Assembly (NCBI GenBank): GCA_021738625.1
Contig: JAIPBS010000014.1
Location: 19,941-83,940, forward strand
From: Bacteroidales bacterium
GTDB taxonomy: Bacteria; Bacteroidota; Bacteroidia; Bacteroidales; JAIOZK01
Length of the DNA stretch: 64,000 nucleotides
Direction of reading: 5' to 3'
The notes under the pieces are model-generated. The model was not told the origin of the DNA. It was given only the letters and a program-made list of their open reading frames with translations, and did not search any database. The translations under genes were made by a program, and so were the position numbers. This document shows, piece by piece, positions 61,562 through 64,000 of the stretch; positions within the stretch are counted from its first letter, which is position 1; every line of letters begins with the position of its first letter.

Positions 61562-61626
61562 GTTGGGGGCCGGGATATAGAGCTTGAGAGAATGATTTAC
61601 AATTTTGTCTTTTTTTGATAGGTGTA

Positions 61627-61658
61627 TTTGACATCCGGGAACAGATGCACTATATTTG
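61627..61658 (+). promoter_or_regulatory. Bacteroidota promoter of hsdS-hsdM
   Basis: TTTG (61627-61630), 20-bp spacer, TATATTTG (61651-61658): a full consensus match, 30 bp before the hsdS start. Confidence 0.72.
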
Positions 61659-61688
61659 CATCTTTGTAGAATTTATACTGCATAATAA

Positions 61689-62246
61689 ATGAAGCTTAAA
61701 GACATCGCAAAAATAACAACAGGAATATACCGTAAGGCTTCTTCTGCCGGCGATGTCTTTAATTTAATAGCCAGGGATTTTGATAAATACGGCAAATTGA
61801 AGCCCGACAGAGAGCCGAGTATTATCTTGAATGAGAGCATCGAAAAACACTTCCTCAGCAAAGGCGATATCCTTTTTGCTGCTAAAGGTTTCGACAATTT
61901 CGCTTATGTGTTTAATGAGGAGGTGAAACCGGCGGTGGCCAGTTCAATGTTTCTTGTTCTGAAGAATCTTAACCGGCACCTTATTCTCCCGGATTACTTG
62001 GCCTGGTTGCTTAATCACCCAAATACACAGAAAAAGTTTAAAAGCATGGCGAGGGGTACCAACCTTCCATCTATCAGCAAGCAAAGCTTAGGAGACTTGG
62101 AAATCCCCATCCCAAATATTGAAAAACAAAAGCTGATCATTAAAATTTCTGATCTTTACAAAAAGGAATTGCAGTTGAAAGATGAGATCAGGAAGCTGAA
62201 AGATAAACTGATAAACCAAAAATTGTATAATACTATAAAAGAATGA
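61689..62246 (+). CDS. hsdS: Type I restriction specificity subunit, half-size
   Basis: A 185-residue protein with one target-recognition domain (about 1-145) and one conserved C-terminal helix (DLYKKELQLKDEIRKLKDKLINQ). Full HsdS has two domains and two coiled-coil arms (about 400 residues). Family traits are FLSKGDILFAAKG, AVASSMFLVLKN, YLAWLLNHPNTQ and SISKQSLGDLEIPIPNIEKQ. It is expected to dimerise and bind a symmetric target. Its stop overlaps the hsdM start (ATGA). Confidence 0.85.
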   Translation: MKLKDIAKITTGIYRKASSAGDVFNLIARDFDKYGKLKPDREPSIILNESIEKHFLSKGDILFAAKGFDNFAYVFNEEVKPAVASSMFLVLKNLNRHLILPDYLAWLLNHPNTQKKFKSMARGTNLPSISKQSLGDLEIPIPNIEKQKLIIKISDLYKKELQLKDEIRKLKDKLINQKLYNTIKE

Positions 62247-63781
62247 ATATGAGCAAGGTTGTGAACGAGAACGATATTTACAGAATTGTATGGAAAGCAT
62301 GTGATACCTTTCGGGGCGTCATCGATCCAAGTCAGTACAAGGATTACGTGTTGACGATGCTTTTCCTGAAATATGTGAGCGATGTGAATAAGGAAAAAAG
62401 ACGGCAATACCTCGAAAAATATAAGGGAGATGAAAAGCGTGCCGAACGCGCCATGAGCATGGAACGTTTCGTTCTTCCCGAAAACAGCTATTTCGATTAT
62501 TTGTATGAAAGACGTACGGAAGCCAACATCGGCGAACTGATCGATATTGCCCTGGTCGACCTGGAAGAAGCCAACCGGGAAAAATTGACCAGCGAAGACG
62601 GCTCGGGAATTTTCAGGAATATTTCTTTCAATAGCAGCAATCTTGGCGATGCTAAAGACAAAAACAAACGCCTGAAAAATCTCTTGGCTGATTTTAAGGA
62701 ACTCAACCTGAGTCCGTCCCACCTCGAAAAAAACGATGTGATCGGGGATGCCTACGAATACCTGATTGAAAAATTTGCCAGCGATGCCGGGAAAAAAGCT
62801 GGTGAGTTTTTTACACCTTCTGAAGTATCCACCCTCATTGCGAAACTAACTAAAAGCAAAAAAGGTGCGAGGATATACGACCCCACTTGCGGCTCTGGTT
62901 CTTTATTAATCAAAGCAGGGGAACAGGTTGATTCGGATAATTTTTCACTCTACGGACAGGAAGCCAATGGCAGTACCTGGGCGCTGGCCGTGATGAATAT
63001 GTTTTTGCATGGCCACGATGACGCCTCCATACGCTGGGGAGATACCATCCGGAATCCCAAACACAAGGAAGGTGATGTGCTGATGAAATTTGATACCGTG
63101 GTGGCTAATCCCCCATTCTCCCTTGATAAGTGGGGGGCCGACGACGCAGCAGAAGATCAGTACGCTCGTTTCTGGCGTGGTGTGCCACCCAAGAGCAAAG
63201 GCGACTGGGCGTTTATCACACACATGATAGAATCGGCTTATGAAAAAACAGGGAAAGTGGGCGTGGTGGTTCCCCATGGAGTTTTGTTCCGAGGAAGCAG
63301 CGAAGGCAAAATACGCCAAAAGGTGATTGAAGAAAATTTGTTAGAGGCTGTGATCGGTTTGCCGGCCAATTTGTTTTATGGTACGGGCATTCCGGCGGCA
63401 ATATTGGTTTTCAACAAGGGCAAGGACGAAAACACCAATGTGCTCTTTATTGACTCAAGCAAACATTATGATAGCGGGAAAAACCGCAACCGACTGCGTG
63501 AAAAAGATGTGAAGAAGGTTGTTGACACCTATAAGAAGTTCAACAAGGGAAACCTTGAAACGGGCGTGGCAGAAGAAAAATACAGCTATGTAGTCACTTT
63601 CGGGGAAATCGAAGAAAACGAGTTCAACCTGAATATCCCCAGATACGTGGATACTTTTGAAGAAGAACCGGAGGTGGATATTGAGGCGGTTGAAAAAGAA
63701 ATTACCAAACTGGAAGGAGAACTAAAGGATGTACAGGGGGAGATGAAGAAATATTTGAAAGAATTAGGAGTAAACAATTAA
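62243..63781 (+). CDS. hsdM: Type I restriction-modification N6-adenine methyltransferase subunit
   Basis: A 512-residue class 1 SAM-dependent methyltransferase. The HsdM N-terminal helical domain (about 10-170) is followed by SAM motif I DPTCGSGS (from Asp213) and the catalytic NPPFS (from Asn289). GVVVPHGVLFRGSSEGKIRQ and VLFIDSSKHYDSGKNRN are also typical. The C-terminus is a coiled coil that meets HsdS. ATG at 62243 overlaps hsdS; 62249 is an alternative. The restriction subunit is not in the window and the next sequence looks like a mobile element. Confidence 0.93.
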   Translation: MNMSKVVNENDIYRIVWKACDTFRGVIDPSQYKDYVLTMLFLKYVSDVNKEKRRQYLEKYKGDEKRAERAMSMERFVLPENSYFDYLYERRTEANIGELIDIALVDLEEANREKLTSEDGSGIFRNISFNSSNLGDAKDKNKRLKNLLADFKELNLSPSHLEKNDVIGDAYEYLIEKFASDAGKKAGEFFTPSEVSTLIAKLTKSKKGARIYDPTCGSGSLLIKAGEQVDSDNFSLYGQEANGSTWALAVMNMFLHGHDDASIRWGDTIRNPKHKEGDVLMKFDTVVANPPFSLDKWGADDAAEDQYARFWRGVPPKSKGDWAFITHMIESAYEKTGKVGVVVPHGVLFRGSSEGKIRQKVIEENLLEAVIGLPANLFYGTGIPAAILVFNKGKDENTNVLFIDSSKHYDSGKNRNRLREKDVKKVVDTYKKFNKGNLETGVAEEKYSYVVTFGEIEENEFNLNIPRYVDTFEEEPEVDIEAVEKEITKLEGELKDVQGEMKKYLKELGVNN

Positions 63782-63860
63782 TTTAATGAATTTTAATGTT
63801 TTATCAAGCATCTTGCAAATTATCAACTGTGTTTTAAACTGTGCAATTAGGATGATTATA

Positions 63861-64000
63861 ACACTAGTGTCCGATTAAAATGATGTAACGTTCTTTGAAA
63901 TCATTGGTATATCTGATTTACAGTGTTTTTTTGGTGCGTGACGATTTGAATTGAATCTATGGATAGCTTTGTAAAAAGCTGAAATTCATGAATCAAGGCA
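63861..64000 (+). mobile_element. Possible left end of an insertion sequence with transposase start
   Basis: A 10-bp palindrome ACACTAGTGT leads into TGTCCGATTAAAA, then 110 bp without genes, then ATG at 63988 starting MNQG at the window edge. This start resembles IS4-family (DUF4372) transposases of Bacteroidota, which often begin MNxGK; only four codons are visible. From memory and inference only; the 63782-63860 part shows nothing. Confidence 0.3.

Noticed and set aside
63786..63878. Short open frame after hsdM
   Set aside because: About 30 codons, no family-like sequence and no ribosome-binding context; likely non-coding.

Overview
The window looks like a chromosome segment of a fermentative member of the Bacteroidota (Bacteroidales/Marinilabiliales-like). 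The grounds are secreted proteins ending in type IX secretion (T9SS) C-terminal sorting domains, GIN/DUF4097 proteins, bacterial GGGP synthase, ECF sigma/anti-sigma operons, and promoters of the Bacteroidota form TTTG-N19-21-TAnnTTTG. The -7 box TAnnTTTG recurs upstream of about a dozen genes here, including both tRNA genes. Butyrate kinase, phosphate butyryltransferase and tryptophanase suggest anaerobic amino-acid or sugar fermentation.

Layout. 1-4970: a secreted M14 carboxypeptidase and a C25 (gingipain-like) cysteine peptidase in tandem. 5220-7472: ptb-buk with a CRP-like palindrome upstream. 7493-8770: a secreted M64 metallopeptidase. 8831-13145: a six-gene envelope operon (ECF sigma factor, anti-sigma protein, DUF4097 protein, GIN-domain lipoprotein, two beta-barrel proteins) ending in a clear terminator. 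13381-16325: tryptophanase, then free-methionine sulfoxide reductase, an MntP-like protein and QueD. 16391-19884: a second ECF operon whose middle gene joins a cytoplasmic domain, one membrane helix and a beta-barrel. 20145-27395: an RND efflux operon with two TetR regulators. 27537-36448: a BNR-repeat secreted protein, a dicarboxylate/glutamate symporter, 6-phosphofructokinase, a MacB-like ABC pair and an M14 peptidase. 36479-42696: a frameshifted small lipoprotein, AhcY, phosphopantetheinyl transferase, GGGP synthase, dipeptidyl peptidase IV and an orphan receiver protein. 42813-47326: tRNA-Thr and a lipoprotein/DUF4836/ABC/FtsX-like operon. 47327-54048: a repeat-rich, less conserved stretch with hypothetical proteins, a frameshifted T9SS Asp-box protein, tRNA-Pro and two gene remnants.

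54257-61561 is the most interesting part. It is an apparent DNA-damage-tolerance island: an exonuclease/GIY-YIG fusion, a LexA-like (XRE plus S24) repressor with an intact Ser/Lys dyad and an Ala-Gly cleavage site, a Y-family polymerase, and a DnaE-type polymerase with a degenerate PHP domain. Small elements interrupt it: a GxxExxY gene inside 27/28-bp inverted repeats, a 98-bp gene-less relative of the same repeat, and a truncated 23S-rRNA-IVS-type four-helix-bundle gene. A 16-bp perfect palindrome upstream of the Y-family polymerase is a candidate operator.

61627-64000: a type I restriction-modification locus with a half-size specificity subunit before the methyltransferase, then probably the left end of an insertion sequence. 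No rRNA genes, CRISPR arrays or complete insertion sequences were seen.
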